This document shows positions 1 through 6,586 of a stretch of DNA of 8,098 nt, piece by piece. Position numbers and translations under genes: made by a program. Origin of the DNA: JAFLCA01 sp041907145 (GTDB lineage: Bacteria > Bdellovibrionota_C > UBA2361 > JAFLCA01); assembly GCA_041907145.1 (NCBI GenBank), contig JAYRHW010000195.1, positions 1 through 8,098 on the forward strand. Reading direction: 5' to 3'. The first letter of the stretch is position 1. Every line of letters starts with the position of its first letter. The notes beneath the pieces were generated by a model, which made no database searches, was not told the origin of the DNA, and saw only the letters and a list, made by a program, of their open reading frames with translations.

Positions 1-430
1 AATCGAATCATCCAATTCCACACTCAGAGACCTAGCACGGCAGCACCACGTGGAGGAACGCGTACATTTCCTGGGTGAGCGTTCCAATATGCCGGAGATA
101 TTGGCCGGACTTGATATAGTCGCGAGCTCCTCCACATCCGAGGCATTCCCGATGGTCATCGGGGAGGCTATGTCCTGCGGCACGGTATGCGCCGGAACGG
201 ATGTTGGCGACACGAAGCGTTTGATAGACGCGTTCGGAGAGGTCGTACCGCCCCGCGACCCACCCGCGCTGGCCACGGCTATTCTGAAATTGCTCGGTGA
301 GGGCACGGTCGGCCGATTAGCGAAGGGAAAACTGGCGCGAGAACATATTGTGCATAACTTTTCCCTCGATAGAATGGTGCAGCGCTACTGCGACCTCTAT
401 CGGCAGTCGATGACTCGTCACCCTCAGTAG
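1..430 (+). CDS. Glycosyltransferase, GT4/GT-B type, C-terminal part (5' end outside window)
   Basis: The reading frame is open to the left edge (first full codon at base 2), so the GTG at 50 is an internal valine and not the start. About 142 residues of the C-terminal Rossmann domain are present. The line LARQHHVEERVHFLGER, followed by PEILAGLDIVASSS, is the usual nucleotide-sugar-domain stretch of GT4 enzymes. The E-x7-E signature is visible as EAFPMVIGE (bases about 140-166), followed by SCGTVCAGTDVGD and a VVPPRDPPALATAI segment. Such enzymes are retaining transferases that move a sugar from a nucleotide donor to a lipid-linked or growing glycan at the cytoplasmic face of the inner membrane. 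The gene stops 9 bases before the amidotransferase, so the two are probably co-transcribed. Donor and acceptor cannot be inferred because the acceptor-binding N-terminal domain is missing. The family call is secure; the specific role is unknown. Confidence 0.9.
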   Translation, partial: IESSNSTLRDLARQHHVEERVHFLGERSNMPEILAGLDIVASSSTSEAFPMVIGEAMSCGTVCAGTDVGDTKRLIDAFGEVVPPRDPPALATAILKLLGEGTVGRLAKGKLAREHIVHNFSLDRMVQRYCDLYRQSMTRHPQ

Positions 431-439
431 GTTTTCCCC

Positions 440-2431
440 ATGTGCGGCATTGCAGGAATCGTATCTCAACAGCTGTCAGCCAGTGAATTGAGCGGCGCGG
501 CGGAAGCGGTGATTCGCTGCCTGTCTCACCGCGGCCCAGACGATCAGGGACTATGGTTCGACCACCAACATGGCGTCGCTCTCTGCCAGCGTCGCCTGGC
601 GATACTCGACTTGTCGCCCGAGGGGCATCAGCCGATGCACTCGCCCTCGCGGCGCTTCACCATCACCTTCAATGGGGAGGTATATAACTTTCTGTCTCTG
701 AGGCAGGAACTGCAGAAGCTGGGCTTCTCTTTTCGCGGGGGCTCGGATACCGAGGTCATGCTTGCGGCCTTCGAAGCGTGGGGAGTGGAGGCGGCAACCA
801 AGCGCTTCAATGGCATGTTTGCGTTTGCCCTCTGGGATGCGCATGAAAAGCGTCTCGTGCTTGGCCGCGACAGGCTCGGCATCAAGCCCCTGTACTACGG
901 CTGGACGACGAGCGGCTTTCTCTTCTCGTCGGAAATCAAATCATTCGAGCAATCGCCTCAATTCCGCAACGAAATCGATCGCTCTGCCGTGACTCTATTT
1001 CTGCGGTTCAATTACATTCCGGCACCATGGTCGATATACCATAATATTTTTAAGCTCCCGCAGGGATGCCTTCTCTCGTTCAGCCCAGCCGAAATGTCCC
1101 GACGACCAGGGGATTTCTCACCGGATTATTTGGAACAAGGGATGAGACTGCGTCCGCAACAGTACTGGTCGGCAAAATCAGCGGCAGAGCAGGGCCAGCA
1201 CTCCCCTCGCCCGGACAATGCTGAGACTCTCGAAGCTCTCCATCAACTCATGCTCCACGCAGTGAAATTGCGAATGGTGGCCGATGTGCCGCTCGGAGCA
1301 TTTCTTTCAGGCGGAATCGATTCCTCGACGGTCGTTGCCCTGATGCAGGCGCAGAGCGGGCGTCCCGTGAAGACCTATTCAATTGGCTTCCACGAAGGGG
1401 CCTACAATGAGGCTGCCCACGCCAAGGCCGTGGCTCAGCACCTCAAGACCGAACACACCGAATTGTATGTGACTCCTGAGGATGCGCTCAATGTCATTCC
1501 CTCTCTGTCCTTCAATTTCGACGAGCCCTTTGCGGACTCTTCACAGATTCCAACGATGCTGCTCTCCAAACTCACCCGTCAGCATGTGACCGTTAGCCTC
1601 TCCGGCGACGGCGGCGACGAGTTGTTCGCCGGTTACGCGCGGTATGTCTGGGCTGAAAAGGTGCGAAGGACCATCGGCCTTATACCCTCGCCAATTCGTA
1701 AACTCACATCTGCCGGTATTCGAGTGTTCTCGCGTGAGCAGTGGGACGCGATGTTCCATTTACTCCGTCCTCTGACGCCTTCAAGATTGCGTGTATCTCT
1801 ACCCGGCGACAAAATGCATAAGCTCGCGCGGGTGCTCAACTACAACAGTGGTCATGACGTCTATGCCCAGATGGTCTCGCACTGGAACAGCCCCGCTGAA
1901 CTAGTGATTGATGGAACGGAGCCTCCGGTAAATTGCTTCGATCCGCGTCTCCAGCCCAATTTACCGGATTACATCTCGCGAATGATGTTCTTCGATCTGA
2001 TGGGCTATCTTCCCGACGGAGTAATGGTCAAGGTGGACCGTGCCAGCATGGCAGCCAGCCTCGAAGCGCGTGAGCCGCTGCTTGATTATCGTTTGGTGGA
2101 ATTCGCCTGGAGCCTTCCGCTCGCTATGAAGCTTCGCGGCGGGGTAAGCAAATGGGCTCTGCGGCAAATTCTCTACCGCTATGTTCCCCGAGAATTGGTG
2201 GAACGTCCTAAAATGGGATTTGGAGTGCCTATTGATGGCTGGTTGCGCGGACCACTTAGGGCTTGGGCGGAAGAGCTGCTATCAGAAACTGCACTCAAAC
2301 GAACCGGACTTCTTCACCCGGCGCCGATTCGCCAAAAGTGGCAACAGCACCTCAAAGGCACACATAATTGGCAGTATCATATTTGGGATGTGCTCATGCT
2401 GCAGGATTGGTGCGCCTCGAGAGGCCGCTAA
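440..2431 (+). CDS. asnB: Asparagine synthetase (glutamine-hydrolysing) family amidotransferase
   Basis: This 663-residue protein has both AsnB domains. The N-terminal class-II glutaminase starts MCGIAGI, with Cys2 as nucleophile after Met removal. Glutamine-site elements follow: RRLAILDLS near 51-59, FNGEVYN near 77-83 and GSDTEV near 101-106. The C-terminal synthetase domain has the ATP PP-loop LSGGIDSS (289-296), DEPFADSSQIP (361-371) and LSGDGGDELFAGY (387-399). ATP activates a carboxylate, and ammonia from glutamine then makes an amide. True AsnB makes asparagine. Homologues inside polysaccharide loci, as here between two glycosyltransferases, more likely amidate a uronic acid or related sugar; that is inference. 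The protein is longer than the usual 550-640 residues, partly because of an extra stretch at about 215-240 between the domains. The ATG is fixed by the MCG start; only a weak TAGG lies upstream. It begins 9 bases after the preceding stop. All catalytic motifs look intact. Confidence 0.93.
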   Translation: MCGIAGIVSQQLSASELSGAAEAVIRCLSHRGPDDQGLWFDHQHGVALCQRRLAILDLSPEGHQPMHSPSRRFTITFNGEVYNFLSLRQELQKLGFSFRGGSDTEVMLAAFEAWGVEAATKRFNGMFAFALWDAHEKRLVLGRDRLGIKPLYYGWTTSGFLFSSEIKSFEQSPQFRNEIDRSAVTLFLRFNYIPAPWSIYHNIFKLPQGCLLSFSPAEMSRRPGDFSPDYLEQGMRLRPQQYWSAKSAAEQGQHSPRPDNAETLEALHQLMLHAVKLRMVADVPLGAFLSGGIDSSTVVALMQAQSGRPVKTYSIGFHEGAYNEAAHAKAVAQHLKTEHTELYVTPEDALNVIPSLSFNFDEPFADSSQIPTMLLSKLTRQHVTVSLSGDGGDELFAGYARYVWAEKVRRTIGLIPSPIRKLTSAGIRVFSREQWDAMFHLLRPLTPSRLRVSLPGDKMHKLARVLNYNSGHDVYAQMVSHWNSPAELVIDGTEPPVNCFDPRLQPNLPDYISRMMFFDLMGYLPDGVMVKVDRASMAASLEAREPLLDYRLVEFAWSLPLAMKLRGGVSKWALRQILYRYVPRELVERPKMGFGVPIDGWLRGPLRAWAEELLSETALKRTGLLHPAPIRQKWQQHLKGTHNWQYHIWDVLMLQDWCASRGR

Positions 2432-2434
2432 CGT

Positions 2435-3580
2435 ATGGACCGAAAGAAACTCGAATCTCGCGCGCTTGCGATCATCGTCAACGACCCGGCATTCTTTGTT
2501 AGTCATCGAATGAGCCTGGCGCTCAGAGCGCAGGCGCTGGGCATGCGCGTGCATATCATCACTCCTTGGGGCCCGGCGGTCGAAACCATTAGATCGCAAG
2601 GGCTTACGTGGCACGCCTGGGAAATCGATCGATGGAGCGCAAATCCCATTTCCGAATTATTGGCCATAGCGCGGCTATGGAAAATACTGCGCAGCATTCA
2701 CCCGGATATCGTACATGCAGTAACCATTAAGCCCGTGCTGTACGCCGGCATCGCTGTGCGCTTGGGCATTCCGGCCGGCAGAGTAAGCGCCATTTCCGGT
2801 CTTGGGCAGGTATTTACTAGCCGCGGCGCTTTGGCGTCGGGTCGACGGGTCCTTGTAAAATGGCTATACCGCATGGCCCTTGGCGGTCGACGATCGAAAG
2901 TAATCTTTCAAAACCGGGAAGATGCGGAGACTTTCCTTAGTCTCGGACTCCTGCAGGACTCTCAAATCGTCAGAATTCCCGGAGCCGGGGTCGATACAGT
3001 CCGGTTTTCGCCAAAAGCTCTTCCTGACGGCAAGGTTCGCGTGCTATTTGCCTCACGACTTTTGGCAGAAAAGGGAATTCGAGAATTCGTCAGTGCTGCC
3101 CAGATGCTGCGCGCGCAGGGCCATCAACTTGAGTTCGTCGTGGCGGGAGAACCTGCCCCCGGCAATCCTAGTAGTATCTCCGAGAGCGAGTACCAGGGCT
3201 GGAAGAGCTCAGGCGTTGTATCCTGCCTAGGCTACCAAGCTGATATGCTTCCCCACTTCCATTCTTGTCATATCGCCGCCCTTCCCTCTTACTACGGCGA
3301 GGGAATTCCAAAATTCTTGATCGAAGCGGCGAGCTGCGGGCTCCCCATTGTCGCCACCGACTGGCCAGGCTGCCGAGATATCGTACAGCATCAGATTAAT
3401 GGCCTATTGGTACCGCCGCGGGATCCAGCGGCTCTCGCTAAAGCTATCGCAGAACTTGCAGCTAATCCTGCCCTGCGCTCGACGCTTGGACTACGTGGGC
3501 GCGAAAGAGTTCTGCAGGAAGGATTTGGGCAGGAGCCGGTGCTCGACAGAACCCTCGAGATTTACGGCGAACTGTTGTAG
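2435..3580 (+). CDS. Glycosyltransferase family 4 protein (PglA/WbpH-like group)
   Basis: This is a complete 381-residue GT-B enzyme. The acceptor-side N-terminal domain contains VNDPAFFVSHR (15-25) and a HAVTIKPVLYAGIAVRLG stretch (94-111) followed by AISGLGQVF (119-127). That pattern is typical of transferases adding the second or third sugar to undecaprenyl-diphosphate-linked O-antigen or capsule units. The donor-side domain shows GAGVDTVRFSP (183-193), FASRLLAEKG with Arg208 and Lys213 in the phosphate-binding position, and the E-x7-E signature EGIPKFLIE (Glu289/Glu297), then ASCGLPIVATDWPGCRDIV. No signal peptide is seen, so it should act at the cytoplasmic membrane face. The ATG follows the amidotransferase stop by 3 bases. 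GAGAGG at 2419-2424, inside the end of that gene, is a plausible ribosome site at 10 bases spacing. It is the last gene of the plus-strand operon and ends one base from the convergent beta-helix gene. The sugar specificity is unknown. Confidence 0.92.
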   Translation: MDRKKLESRALAIIVNDPAFFVSHRMSLALRAQALGMRVHIITPWGPAVETIRSQGLTWHAWEIDRWSANPISELLAIARLWKILRSIHPDIVHAVTIKPVLYAGIAVRLGIPAGRVSAISGLGQVFTSRGALASGRRVLVKWLYRMALGGRRSKVIFQNREDAETFLSLGLLQDSQIVRIPGAGVDTVRFSPKALPDGKVRVLFASRLLAEKGIREFVSAAQMLRAQGHQLEFVVAGEPAPGNPSSISESEYQGWKSSGVVSCLGYQADMLPHFHSCHIAALPSYYGEGIPKFLIEAASCGLPIVATDWPGCRDIVQHQINGLLVPPRDPAALAKAIAELAANPALRSTLGLRGRERVLQEGFGQEPVLDRTLEIYGELL

Positions 3581-3581
3581 T

Positions 3582-6455
3582 TTACTGCCGCTCAAACGCC
3601 CCGATATCGGGCTGCGCATCGCGAGGATTTCCTAAAAAGTCGAACAAGGGCGCCCCTGCCGCCCTCGCGCTGTTCACCAGAGGTGAATTCGCCTGCGGCC
3701 GATAGTCACCCCCAGCCACGCTCATCAGGCGTGGGTCCGTCGCAAAGGAAGCCGAATTTCCGCTGCCTCCTGGACAACTCAACATTCCCGGCGTTGCGTC
3801 ATTAGGCGCGTAGACGAAGTTATTATTGAAATCGGCTCCATTTGCGCCGAACTGTCCGCAGGTGCCGCCAAACAGGGTCACATTGGTTGAGGCCGTGTAA
3901 AAGAAGTTATTGAAGAACTTATTGCTTGTTCCCTGATCATTGAGCTCGATCCAATGAGAAGCCCCCTGGTCATCCGGGCAATAGTTTTGGTTACAGACAA
4001 AGTGATTGTTAAAGATTGAAATATTGCCGAGCGGATTTGCCGCGTAGCCAATCCTATTCAACTGAATGAATTGATAACCATACCCTCCGTTCGGGGTCCG
4101 GAAATCGAAGATATTGTTGTAGATCTTGGTGTTACGGAAAAACTCGCCATAAATCATGCGCGGACAAGAGGCATCGAACCGATTGTTATAGATTTCCGCC
4201 TCCACGAACTCATCCACGACTCCATCGTCATTCGAGGTTGTGGCACCTAAAACCCAAGTATTGCATCGGTCTCCGTAAAAATGGTTATTGCGAACGATCA
4301 CCCCTCTATGATGTCCGGACAGTTTGAGGAATATTCCCTGTGAAACGCCGTTGGCATCAACCGACGAATCGGTAAATGAACCACACTCAAAGACCATATT
4401 CTCGGTGGCCTCAGCGCGCGGGCCCGTACTGAAATACACGTTGTGATCGTATACCCCGTCACTGCCGTTATTCTGATAGTTCACGGCCATCACCGAGTTA
4501 CTGAAATAACCATACCCGCCCTGCCCATGCCCGCCGCTGGGGTTAACGTGCATATCAATGATATTCATCGGAAACTCGCAGCTGCCCAGATGAATATCCT
4601 GGGGAGGGGTCGCCAGTAACCATGGATTACTCATCCAACCATTGTGAAAATGCGAGACGGTGAGATCGAGGAGGTAAATGTGCGCGACTCCAGCATTGAC
4701 GAAGCTTATGCCATCCCCGCCATCGACTCCTTCGAAGTCGAGATTCTTTATGGTGATCCACTGTGAGCCTCCGGCGAACACCACGCCACCTCCGTCAGCG
4801 CTGGTAATCCTGATCTTGGGATTCGTGCTTGGTCTGCCGCATCGAACTCCGCCATCAATCGAGGCGCAGAGCATGATGGGTGACGCCTGCGATCCGGCCC
4901 TTGAGAACTGCAGGCCGTTGGCGGCCGCGTAGGTGGCGCCTGGCTGAAGGCAAATGGTGGTTCCTGCCTGCGCCGAATTGATGCTGCTCTGGATTTGAGC
5001 GACTGTGCTTCCTGCTGCTAGGTAACTCGTGCATGCACGTTCGCTCACTGTTCCTATCGGCGTCGGGGTCGGAGTAGCCGTTCCTGTAGGCGCCAAGGTG
5101 GGTGTGCGCGTGGGAGTAACCGTTGGGGTGAGCGTCGCAGTCGCCGTTGCTATCGGGGTGGAGGTTCGTGTAGCAGTGGGGATTGCGGTCGGGGTACGTG
5201 TGGGAGTCGGACTTGGAGTAGATGTAGGTATCAACGTCGGCGTTCGCGTGGGGGTAGCTGTTGCCGTGCTGGTTGGCGTCCTAGTCGGAGTCGGGCTTGA
5301 AGTACTCGTTGGAAGTACCGTCGGTGTTCGGGTCGGAGTTGGGCTCGGGGTGCTGGTCGGAATGGCTGTTGCGGTTCGCGTCGGGGTAACGGATGGCGTT
5401 CCGGTGGGCGTAAGCGTAGGGGTCCGCGTTGGTGTCGGAGAGAGGGTCGGCACCACGCTGGGGGTTGGCGACAGCGTGGGTGAACTCGTGGCCGTCGGTA
5501 TTGCGCTAGGTTCGATGGTAGCCGTAGCAGTTGGCGGCGAAAGCGATGACTGATCGCTCAAGCTCGCGTTGCATACGCGTAGCGTTCCACGAGACGCATA
5601 GGAATAGGCGAAGGCAATCCACTGTGAGTTAACCCGGAAGCGATAGTTTTGGGCCACCTGTACTTCAGGGTTGCCGGCTGAGCTCACCCAGGCAGAATAA
5701 CTTCGCGCTCTTTCCCCTGGCATGCTACCGGCAGTCAGATGAATAACGAAACGAAGATGATAGGTAGTTCCGGGATTATAGGGAATTGCGCGAGCCGTAT
5801 TGTATGAAGCTCCATCCCGCGCCTGAATTAGTCCGTCTCGAAATCGCACCAACACCGCCGTCTCATTGAGACTCGTAACCGGTGCGGCAGAGAGCGCAAC
5901 CCCCGCATCAATCCCTGGACCTTGTGGCGTCACATCGAATGATGCCTCAGCTGTTTGTCGCGAGGGCGAGACATAGGTCAAATTGAGAAGGTTTACTTGA
6001 CGGGACGATGCAGAAACATCATGACAAGTTGACTGGATCTGGAGCTCCACGGGGCCAGACTCGGGACCAGAGTCTTGCGAAAGCAGGATGTCGCATCGGT
6101 GGCGGCGTCGGGCATAGGCCGCGACACTCCTTAGAAGCGCGGTACCCGCGCTTCGCTGGGCCAGGATTCTCAGCTCCCTGCTCTGAGAACGAAGCAGTAG
6201 ATTCTGCCCCCGGGGGAAGGCTGAGTACACCTCGACGCCGGACTGCCGCTTCATGCAAAGCGACTGGATCGCCTTTCCGCTGCGCTGAAGTATTGCGATA
6301 GAAGAGCTGTTCTGCAAATCTCGCTGACGTATCAGCGTGTCTGCAGAAACGGTCGTTGAAATGAAAGCGACAAAAACCGTACTGAACGCCACCACGCGTC
6401 CAACCGCTGCATACATAGGCAATCCAACCACCAAAACCGTGCACAGAACACGCAC
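3582..6455 (-). CDS. Secreted right-handed parallel beta-helix protein with ConA/LamG-like domain and Thr/Pro linker
   Basis: This 957-residue protein is modular. Residues 1-38 look like a signal peptide, with hydrophobic stretches and VSA-D at 36-39 as a likely signal peptidase I site. Residues 40-150 are not recognised. Residues about 155-297 resemble a concanavalin/LamG-like domain found in secreted bacterial proteins (FDVTPQGPGIDAGVALS, VLVRFRDGLIQARDG, AIPYNPGTTYHLRFVI). Residues 308-468 are a Thr/Pro/Ser/Ala linker. Residues about 470-957 form a right-handed beta-helix with an asparagine ladder: NNxF-type turns at 723, 757, 780, 816, 849 and 878. It ends DAQPDIGAFERQ, a common last rung of such proteins. 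Many cysteines after 475 suggest disulfides and an exported location. Beta-helices of this kind bind or cleave acidic polysaccharides, so a role in modifying or anchoring the locus's glycan is reasonable inference. No catalytic residues can be assigned, and there is no PEP-CTERM, LPXTG or Por tail. The GTG at 6455 is preferred over ATG 6416 because AGGTGG sits 6 bases upstream. Confidence 0.85.
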   Translation of the reverse strand: MRVLCTVLVVGLPMYAAVGRVVAFSTVFVAFISTTVSADTLIRQRDLQNSSSIAILQRSGKAIQSLCMKRQSGVEVYSAFPRGQNLLLRSQSRELRILAQRSAGTALLRSVAAYARRRHRCDILLSQDSGPESGPVELQIQSTCHDVSASSRQVNLLNLTYVSPSRQTAEASFDVTPQGPGIDAGVALSAAPVTSLNETAVLVRFRDGLIQARDGASYNTARAIPYNPGTTYHLRFVIHLTAGSMPGERARSYSAWVSSAGNPEVQVAQNYRFRVNSQWIAFAYSYASRGTLRVCNASLSDQSSLSPPTATATIEPSAIPTATSSPTLSPTPSVVPTLSPTPTRTPTLTPTGTPSVTPTRTATAIPTSTPSPTPTRTPTVLPTSTSSPTPTRTPTSTATATPTRTPTLIPTSTPSPTPTRTPTAIPTATRTSTPIATATATLTPTVTPTRTPTLAPTGTATPTPTPIGTVSERACTSYLAAGSTVAQIQSSINSAQAGTTICLQPGATYAAANGLQFSRAGSQASPIMLCASIDGGVRCGRPSTNPKIRITSADGGGVVFAGGSQWITIKNLDFEGVDGGDGISFVNAGVAHIYLLDLTVSHFHNGWMSNPWLLATPPQDIHLGSCEFPMNIIDMHVNPSGGHGQGGYGYFSNSVMAVNYQNNGSDGVYDHNVYFSTGPRAEATENMVFECGSFTDSSVDANGVSQGIFLKLSGHHRGVIVRNNHFYGDRCNTWVLGATTSNDDGVVDEFVEAEIYNNRFDASCPRMIYGEFFRNTKIYNNIFDFRTPNGGYGYQFIQLNRIGYAANPLGNISIFNNHFVCNQNYCPDDQGASHWIELNDQGTSNKFFNNFFYTASTNVTLFGGTCGQFGANGADFNNNFVYAPNDATPGMLSCPGGSGNSASFATDPRLMSVAGGDYRPQANSPLVNSARAAGAPLFDFLGNPRDAQPDIGAFERQ
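5052..5534 (-). repeat. Degenerate Thr/Pro-rich coding repeat (interdomain linker)
   Basis: This stretch encodes residues 308-468 of the beta-helix protein. The core unit TPTRTPT occurs exactly six times, starting at residues 341, 373, 389, 401, 417 and 447, with a variant TPTRTAT at 357. A longer unit, IPTSTPSPTPTRTPT, occurs twice (365-379 and 409-423). At the DNA level the copies differ at third positions: the units at 5415-5435 and 5319-5339 use mostly different Thr, Pro and Arg codons. The repeat is therefore old, or kept for its protein sequence, rather than a fresh slippage expansion. Such linkers are extended, flexible and often O-glycosylated, and they space a binding domain from a second domain. 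Confidence 0.9.
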
Positions 6456-6461
6456 GGATAC

Positions 6462-6467
6462 CCACCT
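6462..6467 (-). promoter_or_regulatory. Ribosome binding site AGGTGG deciding the GTG start
   Basis: On the minus strand AGGTGG, a one-mismatch version of AGGAGG, lies 6 bases before the GTG at 6455. The competing internal ATG at 6416 has only a weak GGTGG about a dozen bases upstream. The GTG start gives a 38-residue signal peptide; the ATG would give a shorter one of about 25 residues, which would also function. Confidence 0.55.
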
Positions 6468-6484
6468 ACCTATGCGCTACCTAA

Positions 6485-6500
6485 TGCAGATATCGGGCCA
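6485..6500 (-). promoter_or_regulatory. Candidate sigma-54 (RpoN) -24/-12 promoter of the beta-helix gene
   Basis: Minus-strand TGGCCCGATATCTGCA matches the sigma-54 consensus TGGCACG-N4-TTGCA at all but two fixed positions. It keeps the essential GG (-24) and GC (-12) at the correct 10-base gap. The predicted transcription start is near 6474, about 19 bases before the GTG start, leaving a short leader that contains the AGGTGG ribosome site. The motif sits in the 131-base gap after the radical SAM gene, correctly oriented. I saw no convincing sigma-70 promoter in this gap. If real, expression needs an ATP-driven enhancer-binding activator, which is not encoded in the window. Confidence 0.5.
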
Positions 6501-6511
6501 CACTCTTCGGG

Positions 6512-6527
6512 ATAGCCGCGCGGGTAT
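6512..6527. promoter_or_regulatory. Imperfect palindrome ATAnCCGCGCGGnTAT, possible regulator site
   Basis: A 16-base near-palindrome, ATAGCCGCGCGGGTAT with one mismatched symmetric pair, lies just upstream of the candidate sigma-54 promoter, centred near -45 relative to the predicted start. It could bind an activator or repressor. A short GC-rich palindrome can arise by chance, and enhancer sites for sigma-54 are usually farther away, so confidence is low. Confidence 0.2.
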
Positions 6528-6586
6528 TTCGGTAACTCTATCAGCGAGGGGTCACTAGGCAGCGGAATTGTCGTTAACAGTATGTA

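Noticed and set aside
50..52. GTG as start codon of the first glycosyltransferase fragment
   Set aside because: The frame is open upstream to the window edge with family-like sequence (STLRDLARQHHVEERVHFLG), and the protein would lack the whole N-terminal domain.
3600..3611. Perfect 12-base palindrome CCCGATATCGGG just after the glycosyltransferase stop, as a terminator
   Set aside because: It encodes Pro-Asp-Ile-Gly in the last rung of the beta-helix protein. A hairpin would have only four pairs, and no T-run follows on the plus strand.
3582..3650. PEP-CTERM, LPXTG or type IX sorting tail on the beta-helix protein
   Set aside because: The C-terminus is DAQPDIGAFERQ, with no hydrophobic segment, basic cluster or sorting motif.
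5052..5534. CRISPR-like or tandem DNA repeat array
   Set aside because: Units are short, in frame and degenerate at third positions, with no unique spacers. The pattern is explained by a coding Thr/Pro linker.
5029..5553. Plus-strand open frame of 174 codons rich in Val-Gly repeats
   Set aside because: It is the exact antisense of the Thr/Pro linker: reversed ACN/CCN codons read as Gly/Val. It lacks independent support, and the minus-strand protein has a signal peptide and recognisable domains on both sides.
6019..6465. Alternative minus-strand frame of 148 codons starting upstream of the beta-helix GTG, as a separate gene or sign of a frameshift
   Set aside because: Its product is Arg/Pro/Cys-rich with no domain and no signal peptide, whereas the chosen frame gives a signal peptide and runs unbroken into the ConA-like domain. 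The unrecognised residues 40-150 keep a small doubt.
6337..6558. Small plus-strand frame across the beta-helix promoter region
   Set aside because: Composition is low in information, there is no ribosome site or homology signal, and it overlaps the signal peptide coding region in antisense.
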